Source of the DNA: Mycobacterium stomatepiae
GTDB lineage: Bacteria > Actinomycetota > Actinomycetes > Mycobacteriales > Mycobacteriaceae
NCBI RefSeq assembly: GCF_010731715.1
Contig: NZ_AP022587.1
Span: forward strand, 3,348,001 to 3,412,000
Direction: 5' to 3'
DNA: 64,000 bases
Shown: one piece after another, positions 21,063 to 30,042 of the stretch
Numbering within the stretch: position 1 is the first letter of the stretch
Layout: every line of letters starts with the position of its first letter
Translations under genes and position numbers: made by a program
The notes under the pieces: generated by a model
The model's database searches: none
What the model was told of the DNA's origin: nothing
Seen by the model: only the letters and a program-made list of their open reading frames with translations

Positions 21063-23813
21063 GTGTCGAGCGGGCCGCTGATCGGTCGGCGCAGGGAGCA
21101 AGCGGCCGTTGCGAAGCTCGTCGCGAACGCGCGGGCGGGACATGGTGGCGCTCTTGTCGTGAGCGGTGAGGCCGGCATCGGCAAGACCGCCCTGCTTGAC
21201 GACATCGTGGCCCGCTCCGGTGATATTCGCATCATCCGAATCAGCGGTGCCGAGTCCGAACTCGAACTCGCTTTCGGAAGCCTTCAACAGCTGTGCGCTC
21301 CGCTGCATCAATTCATGGAACGATTATCCGAACCACAGCACAATGCCTTACGAGTGGCGCTGGGAATTCGGGGAGGTGACCCGCCCGACGCACTACTGGT
21401 CGGGCTGGCACTGTTGGGCCTGCTCGGTGAGGCGGCTGGGGACCAGACGACCATGTGCATCATCGATGACGCACAGTGGCTGGATTCCGCGTCGTTGCAC
21501 ATGCTTACCATCGCCGCCCGCCGAATCGTGGCCGACCCGGTGGCCATGATCTTCGCCACCCGCGACACCAGTACGGTCCGCGAGCTCGCGGGGCTGCCCG
21601 AGCTGACGCTGCGCGGACTCGGTGCCGCCGATGCGCGCGCACTCTTGGCAGCCACCCTGCCCGGCCGGCTTGACGAGCAGGTGCTCGCGAACATCATTTC
21701 GGAGGCCACTGGAAATCCGTTGGCGCTACTGGAGATTCCGAAAGCGTTGAGTCAAAACGAATTGGCCGGGGGATACGGAATCGCTCAAGCAGCGCCCCCT
21801 GCCAGTGTGGTCGAGCGGAGCTTCTTGCGTCAGATTCGCGGGATCCCTGCGCCGACAAGAACACTGCTCGTGCTGGCCGCGTGTGAGCCGACAGGCAGAT
21901 CCGACTGGCTCTGGGCAGCAGCGGCCAAACTCGGCGTTGCACCCGATGCCGTGACCCCGGCCCAGGCGGCGGAACTGGTAAATGACCACAACGGCATACG
22001 CTTTCGGCACCCGCTGATCCGGACGGCCATCTATCGCAGCGCATCATTGGCCGAACGCCGTCGGGCACACGGCGCGCTGGCAGAGGTCATCACCGAAGAG
22101 TCCTCGGCCGACCATCGAGCCTGGCATCACGCCCATGCCGCAGCCGGCCCTGACGCGGACGTCGCCGACGCGCTGGAGCTTTCAGCCGAACGGGCACGTG
22201 CTCGCGGGGGCATTGCGGCCTCGGCGGCGTTCATCGAACGCGCCGCGCATCTCTCGGTCGACGTCGACCTTAGGGCTCGGCGGGCATTGTCTGCTGCGCA
22301 GGCGAAACTCGAGGCGGGTTCGATAGAAGCCGCGGACCACCTGCTGGCCGTGGCAACCGACTCCAGCGACGACGAGAGCATCGGCGCCACAGCTGAATTG
22401 CTGCGCGCACGCCTAACCTTCGCGACGAGGCGCGGCAACGATGCTCCGCCATTGTTATTGGCCGCGGCGCAGCGGCTGTCCAAGACGAACGCGCCGCTGT
22501 CCCGCGAGACGTTTCTCGAGGCGTTGACGGCCGCCGCCCTCGTCGGGCGGTTCGCTTCCGACCCCCACAACACCGCGTCGCGCATCGCGCAAGTCGCGCA
22601 CCGCGACGCTCCACCCGAACCACACTCACCCCATGCGATCGACGATCTGCTAAGCGGATTGATCCTCCGATTGCGCGACGGACACGCCGCGGCTGCACCA
22701 CGCTTACGAAGTGCCGTGACGAAGTTCCTGCAAGAAGACGCTGCGGGCACGGCAGAGCCACGCTGGCACGAGATCGCCTACATGGTCTGCCTGGATCTCT
22801 TCGATCAGGACAGCTACAACCACTTGGTGAGCCGGCAAACGCGCGCACTGCGCGCCACCGGTGCGCTCTCCGTGATGCCGCCGGCCCTGGTCACCGAGGC
22901 CGGTATGTCCGTCACCGCTGGAAAGTTCGTTCGCGCCGAGATGCTGCTGGGCGAGGCTGCCACCATCGTCACTGCGACCACCGGCGGGGCAATGCCGGAC
23001 ACGCCCATCCACTGTTACCTCGCTGCCTACCGCGGACAAGAGGACCAATGCCGCGAGCACGTCGAGCACAAATTGCGCGAGGCTCAAGACGTCGGCCAAG
23101 GTTTTGAGTCAGCCACCGCCCTGTATGCCTTGGCCATCTTGCACATCGGGCTGGGTCAGTTTCAGGATGCCCTGACCGCCGCGTCCAGGGGGGTGGATTA
23201 CGACGAGCTCGGCATCTGCGGTTACCTGTTGGCGGAACTGGTCGAGGCCGCGTCCCGGTGCGGGGACTCCACCGCCGCCCGCGAGGCGCTGGCACGGCTG
23301 ACCGCCCGCACTGACGCGTCCCCGACCGGAACCGCAAAGGGCATCGGAGCGCGTTCTGCCGCTTTGGTATGCACGGACGACGACGCGGACGCGCTCTACC
23401 GTGAAGCCCTCGCCCAACTGCAACGCAGTCCGGCCGTCGTATACCTGGCCCGAACCCACCTCGTCTACGGCGAATGGCTGCGGCGGGTGAAGCGCCGCTC
23501 CGAGGCCCGCACACAATTGCGCACCGCCTACGACTTGTTCACGCACATGGGTGCAGACGGGTTCGCCCGCCGGGCCAGGCGTGAGCTCACCGCAACCGGT
23601 GAGAAGGTCATCACCCACACTCCTCGCGCCGCTACCGGGTTGACGACCCAAGAGACCCAGATCGCCGCACTGGTACGAGACGGTTATACGAACGCCGAGA
23701 TCGCCGGCCAACTATTCCTCAGTCCGCGCACCGTCGAGTGGCACTTGGGCCATATCTTCACCAAACTCGGTGTCGCCTCGCGCAGAAGCCTCCGCGGACT
23801 CACACTCAGATGA
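21063..23813 (+). CDS. LuxR-family ATPase transcriptional regulator (LAL-type)
   Basis: A 916-residue large regulator starting at GTG 21063, three bases after the oxalate decarboxylase stop. The N-terminal AAA/STAND ATPase has Walker A SGEAGIGKTALL and Walker B MCIIDDAQWLD. A long helical, TPR-like middle follows. The C-terminal LuxR HTH is TTQETQIAALVRDGYTNAEIAGQLFLSPRTVEWHLGHIFTKLGV. As the last gene of the decarboxylase/hydrolase/oxalate decarboxylase run it is probably their activator. The inducer, probably sensed by the middle domain, is unknown. Confidence 0.9.
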   Translation: MSSGPLIGRRREQAAVAKLVANARAGHGGALVVSGEAGIGKTALLDDIVARSGDIRIIRISGAESELELAFGSLQQLCAPLHQFMERLSEPQHNALRVALGIRGGDPPDALLVGLALLGLLGEAAGDQTTMCIIDDAQWLDSASLHMLTIAARRIVADPVAMIFATRDTSTVRELAGLPELTLRGLGAADARALLAATLPGRLDEQVLANIISEATGNPLALLEIPKALSQNELAGGYGIAQAAPPASVVERSFLRQIRGIPAPTRTLLVLAACEPTGRSDWLWAAAAKLGVAPDAVTPAQAAELVNDHNGIRFRHPLIRTAIYRSASLAERRRAHGALAEVITEESSADHRAWHHAHAAAGPDADVADALELSAERARARGGIAASAAFIERAAHLSVDVDLRARRALSAAQAKLEAGSIEAADHLLAVATDSSDDESIGATAELLRARLTFATRRGNDAPPLLLAAAQRLSKTNAPLSRETFLEALTAAALVGRFASDPHNTASRIAQVAHRDAPPEPHSPHAIDDLLSGLILRLRDGHAAAAPRLRSAVTKFLQEDAAGTAEPRWHEIAYMVCLDLFDQDSYNHLVSRQTRALRATGALSVMPPALVTEAGMSVTAGKFVRAEMLLGEAATIVTATTGGAMPDTPIHCYLAAYRGQEDQCREHVEHKLREAQDVGQGFESATALYALAILHIGLGQFQDALTAASRGVDYDELGICGYLLAELVEAASRCGDSTAAREALARLTARTDASPTGTAKGIGARSAALVCTDDDADALYREALAQLQRSPAVVYLARTHLVYGEWLRRVKRRSEARTQLRTAYDLFTHMGADGFARRARRELTATGEKVITHTPRAATGLTTQETQIAALVRDGYTNAEIAGQLFLSPRTVEWHLGHIFTKLGVASRRSLRGLTLR

Positions 23814-23890
23814 CTCCGTCACCACCCCCGGTGGTTTCCCGGGTTCGCATCGCATCCCCGAACGGTTGAGTGGTGTGCGTGAGTGCCCGA

Positions 23891-24391
23891 TCAGGCCCGG
23901 ACCGGAGTGGGTCGCCCAGCGTAGCGGTCCCGGAATGGCTTGCTCGCCGCCGGACCTGCGGTGAAAACGAAGTCGGGGCCGTCGACCCGTCGTCCCGAAA
24001 TGCGATCGACCAGAACCGGTTCGGCCTCCACCCCGGTGTCCGCATCGACAAGCACCATGCTGCGTGCGCCCGGTTGCAGACGCGAGTTGCCCCAGGCGGC
24101 CAGCGCGACGATCACTGGGCGCAATGTGCGACCGAGTTCGGTCAAAACATATTCGTGCCGAACGGGTTTCGTCTGATAAGGACGACGCTCGAAGATCCCC
24201 GCCTCGACCAGTCGTTTCAACCGCCCCGCCAGCAGACTAGACGACACCCCCAGGTTCTCCTGGAACTCGTCGAAGCGGGTATTGCCGTCGAAGGCGTCGT
24301 GCAGGACCAGCAAGGTCCACCAGTCCCCGACCAACGCTAGCGTCGCCGACAGTGGGCACTCTCGGTCCTCGAGCCGGACCTTCTCAGTCAT
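23891..24391 (-). CDS. HxlR-family winged-helix regulator
   Basis: A 166-residue protein. The HxlR signature is near the N-terminus: DRECPLSATLALVGDWWTLLVLHDAF, with the family Cys in ECPL, followed by the winged helix RFDEFQENLGVSSSLLAGRLKRLVEAGIFERRPY. HxlR proteins are dimeric sensors, often of aldehydes or redox stress. The gene is divergent from the SnoaL-like/LLM pair, and the 73-bp gap holds two identical palindromes, almost certainly its operator. It is convergent with the LuxR gene. Confidence 0.9.
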   Translation of the reverse strand: MTEKVRLEDRECPLSATLALVGDWWTLLVLHDAFDGNTRFDEFQENLGVSSSLLAGRLKRLVEAGIFERRPYQTKPVRHEYVLTELGRTLRPVIVALAAWGNSRLQPGARSMVLVDADTGVEAEPVLVDRISGRRVDGPDFVFTAGPAASKPFRDRYAGRPTPVRA

Positions 24392-24403
24392 TCCGCCACC
24401 TTG

Positions 24404-24442
24404 ACTTCTAAATCAGAAGTTACTAACTTCGGTTTCAGAAGT
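24404..24442. promoter_or_regulatory. Double palindromic operator for the HxlR regulator
   Basis: ACTTC-N7-GAAGT occurs twice with the same 7-nt spacer, at 24404-24420 and 24426-24442. The start-to-start distance is 22 bp, about two helical turns. The sites lie in the gap between the divergent hxlR-type gene and the SnoaL-like gene, so two dimers on one DNA face could control both promoters. Confidence 0.75.
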
Positions 24443-24464
24443 CAGTCTACCCGGGGAGAAGCAG

Positions 24465-24821
24465 ATGAATGAAGAGTCGATGCCCCAAGCCCTTTCGGAC
24501 TATCTGGCCGCGGCTGAGCGGCGCGACGTCGAGGCGGTGGTCGCGTGTTTCAGCGACGACGCCAGTGTCCTCGACGAGGGTAAACACCGAACCGGCCGGG
24601 CCGAGATACGGCGATGGCGCGAAGACGTGGACTCCGCCTTCGAATACACGTCAACGATCACCGGTTTCACGGCACTCGGCGAAACGGACGGTGTGCGGCG
24701 CTACGACGTGTTCCTGCACCTGGAGGGCAACTTCCCCGGCGGCGAGGTCGATCTGGTCAACAGCTTCGCCATTCGCGGCAACCGCATCGTGAACCTGCGC
24801 ATCGTGCCGGCGGGATCATGA
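24465..24821 (+). CDS. SnoaL-like (NTF2 fold) protein
   Basis: A 118-residue protein of the SnoaL/NTF2-like superfamily. The N-terminal helix (ALSDYLAAAERRDVEAVVACFSDDASVLDEG) and the ending RGNRIVNLRIVP are typical. Members are isomerases, hydratases, dehydratases or simple binding proteins; no catalytic residues can be assigned. Its stop overlaps the start of the LLM gene (ATGA at 24818-24821), so the two are translationally coupled. It is controlled from the HxlR operator region. Confidence 0.8.
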   Translation: MNEESMPQALSDYLAAAERRDVEAVVACFSDDASVLDEGKHRTGRAEIRRWREDVDSAFEYTSTITGFTALGETDGVRRYDVFLHLEGNFPGGEVDLVNSFAIRGNRIVNLRIVPAGS

Positions 24822-25684
24822 TCGCGCCGCTACGCACGCGCCTCGGCGCGTACGGCGCCTGGTTGCACCCTGGCTACGGCGACGCCGCACGCACCGAATT
24901 CGCAACCGAAGCAGAACAATTGGGCTACCCGACCGTCTGGCTCGGCCTGGGCACCGCCTCGATCGAAGACCTCGCCCCGGTCGAACAGATCCTAAAATCG
25001 ACCACTTCGATTATCGTCGCGACCGCGATCGTAAACATGTGGACCAATGATGCCGCCGCCATCGCGAAGGCCTACCGCAGGCTCAACTCAACCTATGGTG
25101 ATCGGCTCCTGCTCGGCGTTGGCATCGGTCACCCCGAAGCAGTCTCCACCTACCGCACGCCGTACACCACGATGGTCGACTATCTCGATCGACTGGATGC
25201 CGGCGGAGTCCCCGCTGACGGCCGGATCCTGGCCGCGCTGGGCCCACGCGCCCTGCGGTTGGCCGCGGACCGCACACTCGGCACCCATCCCTATCTGGTA
25301 GTGCCCGAACACACCCGGGAAGCCCGCGCGATGCTCGGGCCCGAGGTCGTCGTCGCGCCCGAGCAGACCGTGGTGCTTGATCCCGATCCGCTGGCCGCCC
25401 GAAAGATCGCTCGCACCTTCGTATCCGACCCGTATTTGCGCCTGAGTAATTACACCAACAACCTACGCCGGTACGGTTACACCGACGCCGACCTCGAGGG
25501 CGAGGGCAGCGACCGACTCATCGACGCGCTGGTTCCGCACGGCAGCACGCGGGGCATCGCATCGAGCCTGCGCGATCACCTCGCGGCCGGCGCCGACCAC
25601 ATCGGAATCCAGATCCTGACCGCTGACGGAGCCAGCCCGATGCCCGGCTACCGGGCGCTGGCATCGACCCTGTTCGGCTCGTGA
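24818..25684 (+). CDS. LLM-class F420-dependent oxidoreductase
   Basis: A 288-residue bacterial-luciferase-fold protein starting at ATG 24818. It contains LGYPTVWLGLGTASIEDLAPVEQILKSTTSIIVATAIVNMW (early strands) and RLLLGVGIGHPEAV (the nitrogenous cofactor-binding region). The late segment reads LRDHLAAGADHIGIQIL. The short length and motifs resemble the mycobacterial F420-binding LLM subfamily. It likely reduces or oxidises a small organic compound with F420. It is coupled to the SnoaL-like gene. Confidence 0.82.
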   Translation: MIAPLRTRLGAYGAWLHPGYGDAARTEFATEAEQLGYPTVWLGLGTASIEDLAPVEQILKSTTSIIVATAIVNMWTNDAAAIAKAYRRLNSTYGDRLLLGVGIGHPEAVSTYRTPYTTMVDYLDRLDAGGVPADGRILAALGPRALRLAADRTLGTHPYLVVPEHTREARAMLGPEVVVAPEQTVVLDPDPLAARKIARTFVSDPYLRLSNYTNNLRRYGYTDADLEGEGSDRLIDALVPHGSTRGIASSLRDHLAAGADHIGIQILTADGASPMPGYRALASTLFGS

Positions 25685-26046
25685 ACCCGGCGCACCATGC
25701 GGTCAGGAATTGATGAATCCAGTACGCCGGCATTGACTACGCCAGCCTGCGTGGCGATCATGCTGTGCGGAAAACCCTTGTAGGCCTTCAAGGTTCCGTT
25801 CGTCCGCAACGCTGCGGACTTGGGGCCTGCGGCCACTTAAGGCACGATCTGGTCGTCTTCGCTGTCATAGCCGTCGCGGGTTTGGGTGGGCCCGCCGTGG
25901 CCACGCCGATCGTGCGCAACGACCCGGAAATCTTGCTGCAAGAAGAACAGCATCTGGTTGTCCCAGTCATCGGAGGACAACGGCCAGCCATGGCTGAACA
26001 CGATTGGCCGCCCGGTACCCCAGTCCTTGAAGAACAGGGTGACGTC
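25648..26046 (-). pseudogene. Internally deleted alpha/beta hydrolase (non-haem chloroperoxidase-like) remnant
   Basis: Minus-strand translation from 26046 gives DVTLFFKDWGTGRPIVFSHGWPLSSDDWDNQ and then FRVVAHDRRGHGGPTQTRDGYDSEDD, the N-terminal third of a chloroperoxidase-type esterase. It ends at a TAA (25839-25837). In the same frame immediately after comes NGTLKAYKGFPHSM, the region around the catalytic histidine at the C-terminus of this family. The middle, including the nucleophile elbow, is missing (roughly 170-200 residues by family length). An in-frame TGA precedes the N-terminal piece, so there is also no start. It is a dead gene. Confidence 0.75.
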
Positions 26047-26339
26047 CGGCGATCAGGTGTGTGTCCGTCTGGTCCCGCCAAATGCCATTCGGTGACAATC
26101 CTCGGATCACACCAGCAGTTGATCGGTCAGCTACCTGGCAATACGGCCACCATCTCGAATTCGACATGTCATGGAAATGACGTTTCTGTTAATTAGGCAT
26201 GCGTAGGACAACTAACCAGTAGCGTCACCGTTGTCTTGAACATGTATTCCAGTTGTCCTCGAGAAGGGCGAAGCGTCGTGACTGCTCGCGAGGTCGTCGT
26301 TGCGCGTCGCGCAACCCCACCGCGTTGCGCCCACCTGCG

Positions 26340-27613
26340 ATGAAGGCCGCCGGCTCGACGTCGCGATTCGCGTGGTGGCACGAGTGGGCCGCGCCGCTGT
26401 GGATCGGTTGTAACTTCGCCGCCTGGACGCGCCTGCTGGCCCGCAACCGTTTCGACGTGCACTGGACCGCTGGCATTACGTGGTGCTCTACACGCTCCTG
26501 TCCGTCGTGAACTCTTTCCTGGGGATGTGGCAGAACGTCCTCTTCGGCAGGCGAGTCGCCAGCACGGCGATCGGCGATGCGCCGATCTTCATCATCGGGC
26601 ACTGGCGCAGCGGCACCACGATGCTGCACAAAATGATGGTCCTCGACGACCGTCACACCGGTCCGACAACCTACGAATGCATTGCGCCAAACCACTTTCT
26701 GCTGACCCAGCGGTTTGCCCGGTTCGCGGAGTTTCTGACGTCGAAGCATCGCGCCATGGACAGCATGGAGATGAGCATGGCGCACCCGCAAGAAGACGAG
26801 TTCGCCTGGTGCATGCTGGGATTGCCCTCGCCGTACCTCACCATCGCGTTCCCGAACCGGCCGACCCAGGACGAGCAGTACCTGGACATGGACAAGCTGA
26901 CTCCGCGAGAACTGGAAACGTGGAAACGGACCTTCTTTCGGTTCGTCCAGCAGGTGTACTTCCGCCGCCGCAAGGCGATCGTCCTGAAAAGTCCGACTCA
27001 CAGCTTCCGGATCAAGGTGCTGCTGGAGATATTTCCGCAGGCGAAGTTCATCCACATCGTTCGGGATCCGTACGTCGTCTACCCGTCGACCGTCAACCTG
27101 TTCAAAGCGTTCTCGCTCGTCCACGGGCTGCAACGGCCGAAGTTCGAGGGACTGGATGAAAATGTCCTGTCCAACTACCTCGACCTGCATCGAAAGCTGG
27201 ACGAAGGGCGCGAACTCGTTGACCCGTCAAGGTTTTACGAATTGCGCTACGAGGATTTGATCGGCGATCCCGAGGGCCAGCTGCGCAAGATGTACGAGCA
27301 CCTGGACCTGGGCGACTTCGATCGGTACGTGCCTCGGCTACGGCGATACCTGGACGAGAAGGCGACCTACCGGACGAACCGCTACGAGATAACGACCGAA
27401 CAGCGCGCGCTCATCACCGAGCGCTGGGCCGAAGTCATCGATCGCTACGGCTACGGGGCCGCGGCCGCGCTGCCCCAAACACGAGAACATCGCCCTCGCA
27501 AGTTAATTCAGCGCGCGGCGATCTCCTCGATCAATGCGAGCACCGCGCGGGTGGCCGCGCTGGTCGACCGGGCCGCGGATGTGGTGACGAACAATCGCCA
27601 TTCCAGGTCGTAG
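26340..27613 (+). CDS. Sulfotransferase family protein with 5' frameshift
   Basis: The main reading frame (from 26480, about 377 residues) has the PAPS 5'-phosphosulfate loop [15 protein letters not shown] and the 3'-phosphate motif [15 protein letters not shown]. It resembles the mycobacterial stf-type sulfotransferases. Homologous N-terminal sequence ([29 protein letters not shown]) lies upstream in another frame from ATG 26340. One missing base at about 26466-26468 (ACCGC where ACCCGC would give [12 protein letters not shown]) separates them. The binding core is intact, so a truncated protein from 26480 might still fold. The last 35 or so codons run antisense through the 3' end of the convergent LysR gene, an unusual overlap. 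Confidence 0.8.
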
Positions 27614-28401
27614 TCGCTGACGCGCAGTGTGGCCAGGCCGAAGTCGTCGATCTCGTCGAGGATCGTCCAGCTCAGAAACCCGATCCCCAGGCCGTTGCGG
27701 ATGTAGGTCGCGGCCGTACCCAGGTCGGCGACCTCCACCGCGACGGTCCGTTCGACGCCCGCGGCGGTGAACGCGTTGTCGATCACCGTCCGGGTCCCGT
27801 ATCCCGGTGGGCTGTCGACGAAAGACATCCCTTCTAGCTCGGCCAGTGGGACTGAATCCTGTTGGGCCAGAGGATGATCAGCGGGTACGACCAGCAGCAG
27901 CGGAACGGCGGCAACCAGCCGGGCGTTCAGGTCGGCCGGCGGCGGCCCGGTGAAGACGAGAAAAGCGACGTCGAGATCGCCATCGCGGAGCTGGCGGGCG
28001 AGTCCGGCCGATCCGGCGCTGGCGGCGCGCAGGTGAACCGTCACTCCCGGATGCCGGGTGTGCAGTTCGGACAGCACCGCGGGCATGTCGATCACGCTGA
28101 TCGACGTCAGGATTCCCACCGTGACAGTGCCGCGCACCGAGCCGCGGGTGGCGTTGACGGCATCTTTGGCCGCGCGGGCGGCGTCGAGGGTTTCGCAGGC
28201 ACGGGGCCGCAGCTCCTCTCCCGCTGGAGTCAGCTCGACGCCCGCCGAGCCCCGCACGAATAGGTCCGCGCCGAGTTCACGCTCGAGGGCCTTGATCGTC
28301 GCTGACACGCCCGATTGGACGACATGCAACTTCTTTGCCGCCTCGGTGAAGCTACGGTTGTCCGCGACGGCGAGGAAGTACTCAAGATGGCGGAGCTCCA
28401 C
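27508..28401 (-). CDS. LysR-family transcriptional regulator
   Basis: A 297-residue protein. GTG 28401 is chosen because it gives the canonical LysR start ([44 protein letters not shown]); the upstream in-frame sequence is unlike the family. The effector domain follows ([21 protein letters not shown]). It is divergent from the aldehyde dehydrogenase/amidohydrolase pair and probably regulates it. The gap between them contains CATCAG-N15-CTGATG (28432-28458). Its 3' end overlaps the sulfotransferase reading frame by 106 bp. Confidence 0.88.
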   Translation of the reverse strand: MELRHLEYFLAVADNRSFTEAAKKLHVVQSGVSATIKALERELGADLFVRGSAGVELTPAGEELRPRACETLDAARAAKDAVNATRGSVRGTVTVGILTSISVIDMPAVLSELHTRHPGVTVHLRAASAGSAGLARQLRDGDLDVAFLVFTGPPPADLNARLVAAVPLLLVVPADHPLAQQDSVPLAELEGMSFVDSPPGYGTRTVIDNAFTAAGVERTVAVEVADLGTAATYIRNGLGIGFLSWTILDEIDDFGLATLRVSDYDLEWRLFVTTSAARSTSAATRAVLALIEEIAAR

Positions 28402-28431
28402 CCAGCCATTATCACCGCAAGTGCTAATACC

Positions 28432-28458
28432 CATCAGAACATGTCGTTGGCCCTGATG
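28432..28458. promoter_or_regulatory. Candidate LysR binding dyad
   Basis: CATCAG (28432-28437) and CTGATG (28453-28458) form an inverted repeat with a 15-nt spacer, in the gap between the divergent LysR and aldehyde dehydrogenase genes. The spacer is longer than in the classical T-N11-A box, so this is only suggestive. Confidence 0.35.
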
Positions 28459-28562
28459 CTGCTGGCAAACGTAGCGTCGAGCTGGTCGAGCGTGCTGACC
28501 GCCCGTCGACCGCCCCCATCCCCGACCTTGCTGGATGTGCCAATGACTCTGCAAGCTCCCCC

Positions 28563-30032
28563 CTGACTCGGACCAGAACGCGCTGGTCGTCTCCCTCCAC
28601 CGACGATCAGTTCGTCGTCGAGAACCCCGCAACGGGCCGGACCATCACCGTGGTCCAGGGAGCCGGACCCAACGAGGTCGACCAGGCGGTCCGCAAAGCC
28701 CACGCCGCACACCTGCGCTGGAAGCAGCGCCCAGCCCGCGAGCGCGGCGCCTACCTGCGCGAGATCGCCAAAATCATCCGTGCCCACACGGACGAACTCG
28801 CGATGCTCGAGTCACGGGAAATGGGCAAGCCGATCATCCAGGCGCGCCAGTTCGACCTCGAAGCGGCGATCTCCATCTTCGAATTCTTCGCCAGCATTGT
28901 GGAAGCCATACCGAACAAGACGCGCGACCACGACACGGTTCTCGACGTCACCACGCTGGAGCCGTACGGAGTGATCGCGGCCATCGTCCCCTTCAACTGG
29001 CCGCCCATCCACACTGCCGGCAAGATCGCTCCAGCAATCGCCGTCGGTAACGCCGTCGTGTTGAAGCCACCGGAGCAGACGCCCTCGGTCGTGTTGCGGA
29101 TGGTGGAACTGATCCAGTCGGTGCTGCCGGACCGCGTAGTGCACGCCGTGCCGGGCAAGGGCGAGGTGGGTGCCGCGCTCGCCGGACACCGACTGGTGGG
29201 CAAGGTCTCTTTCACCGGGTCACCCCGGACGGGTTCCGCGGTGATGCGCAATGCCGCCTGCAGCCTAACCCCCACCCTGATGGAGCTCGGCGGAAAGAAC
29301 CCGTTGATCGTCTTCGACGACGCCAACATGCACGAGGCGCTGATGGCCGCCATCGATGGTGGCTTCTTCAACCAAGGCGAAGCGTGCACCGCTTCCTCGC
29401 GAATCCTGGTGCAGGACAAGATCTATGACGAGTTCGCCGCGAAGCTGTGCAAAGCGGTGACCAAGCTGAAGGTGGGTGACGGCGCCGACCCCACGACCGA
29501 CGTCGGGCCGCTGGTCACCCGTGCGCAGCAGAAGCAGGTGCTGGACTACCTCAAGCTCGGTGTGGCCGAAGGCGCACGCATCGCCGCCCAGGCGCCGCTG
29601 CCCGACGACCCGCGCCTGGCCGACGGCTTCTACGTATCACCGACGGTGCTGACCGACGTGACTCCGCGGATGCGGGTCGCGCGGGAAGAGATCTTCGGAC
29701 CGGTCGTCACCCTGATTCCCTTCAGCGAAGAGGGTGAGGCGGTACGGATCGCCAATAGCACCCCCTTCGGACTGGTTGCGGCGGTGTTCACCCAGGATGG
29801 CGACCGCGCGTTGCGGGTGAGCCGGCAGATCCGGGCCGGCGCCGTCTTCGTCAACAACTATGTCCGGATCGCCATCGGCACCGGCTTCGGCGGGGTCGGT
29901 CACAGCGGGTTCGGGCGCGAACATGCCGAGGAGACCCTGTCGGAATACGGGTACACCAAGACGATTCGCTGGGCCGCCAAGCGCGACGAACTTCCCTACT
30001 GGACCGCCGCCAACCGCGTGTTGGAGAGCTAA
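28563..30032 (+). CDS. NAD(P)-dependent aldehyde dehydrogenase, ambiguous 5' end
   Basis: Contains the ALDH signatures VPFNWPPIHTAGKIAPAIAVGNAVVLKPPEQTP, the cofactor-loop region FTGSPRTGSAVMRNA, MELGGKNPLIV (catalytic Glu) and the nucleophile Cys in NQGEACTASSRI. The first in-frame GTG is 28650, but family sequence continues upstream in frame (WSSPSTDDQFVVENPATGRTIT). There is no ATG or GTG in that frame. An ATG at 28543 (MTLQAPP) would read into it if the C run at 28557-28562 had one more C. The enzyme probably oxidises an aromatic or aliphatic aldehyde to the acid. It is 10 bp upstream of the amidohydrolase, under the divergent LysR. Confidence 0.85.
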   Translation: MTRTRTRWSSPSTDDQFVVENPATGRTITVVQGAGPNEVDQAVRKAHAAHLRWKQRPARERGAYLREIAKIIRAHTDELAMLESREMGKPIIQARQFDLEAAISIFEFFASIVEAIPNKTRDHDTVLDVTTLEPYGVIAAIVPFNWPPIHTAGKIAPAIAVGNAVVLKPPEQTPSVVLRMVELIQSVLPDRVVHAVPGKGEVGAALAGHRLVGKVSFTGSPRTGSAVMRNAACSLTPTLMELGGKNPLIVFDDANMHEALMAAIDGGFFNQGEACTASSRILVQDKIYDEFAAKLCKAVTKLKVGDGADPTTDVGPLVTRAQQKQVLDYLKLGVAEGARIAAQAPLPDDPRLADGFYVSPTVLTDVTPRMRVAREEIFGPVVTLIPFSEEGEAVRIANSTPFGLVAAVFTQDGDRALRVSRQIRAGAVFVNNYVRIAIGTGFGGVGHSGFGREHAEETLSEYGYTKTIRWAAKRDELPYWTAANRVLES

Positions 30033-30042
30033 AGGACCACAA

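Noticed and set aside
26193..26462. Short minus-strand frame in the sulfotransferase leader
   Set aside because: No domain and poor codon use; plus-strand sulfotransferase N-terminal sequence explains the region.
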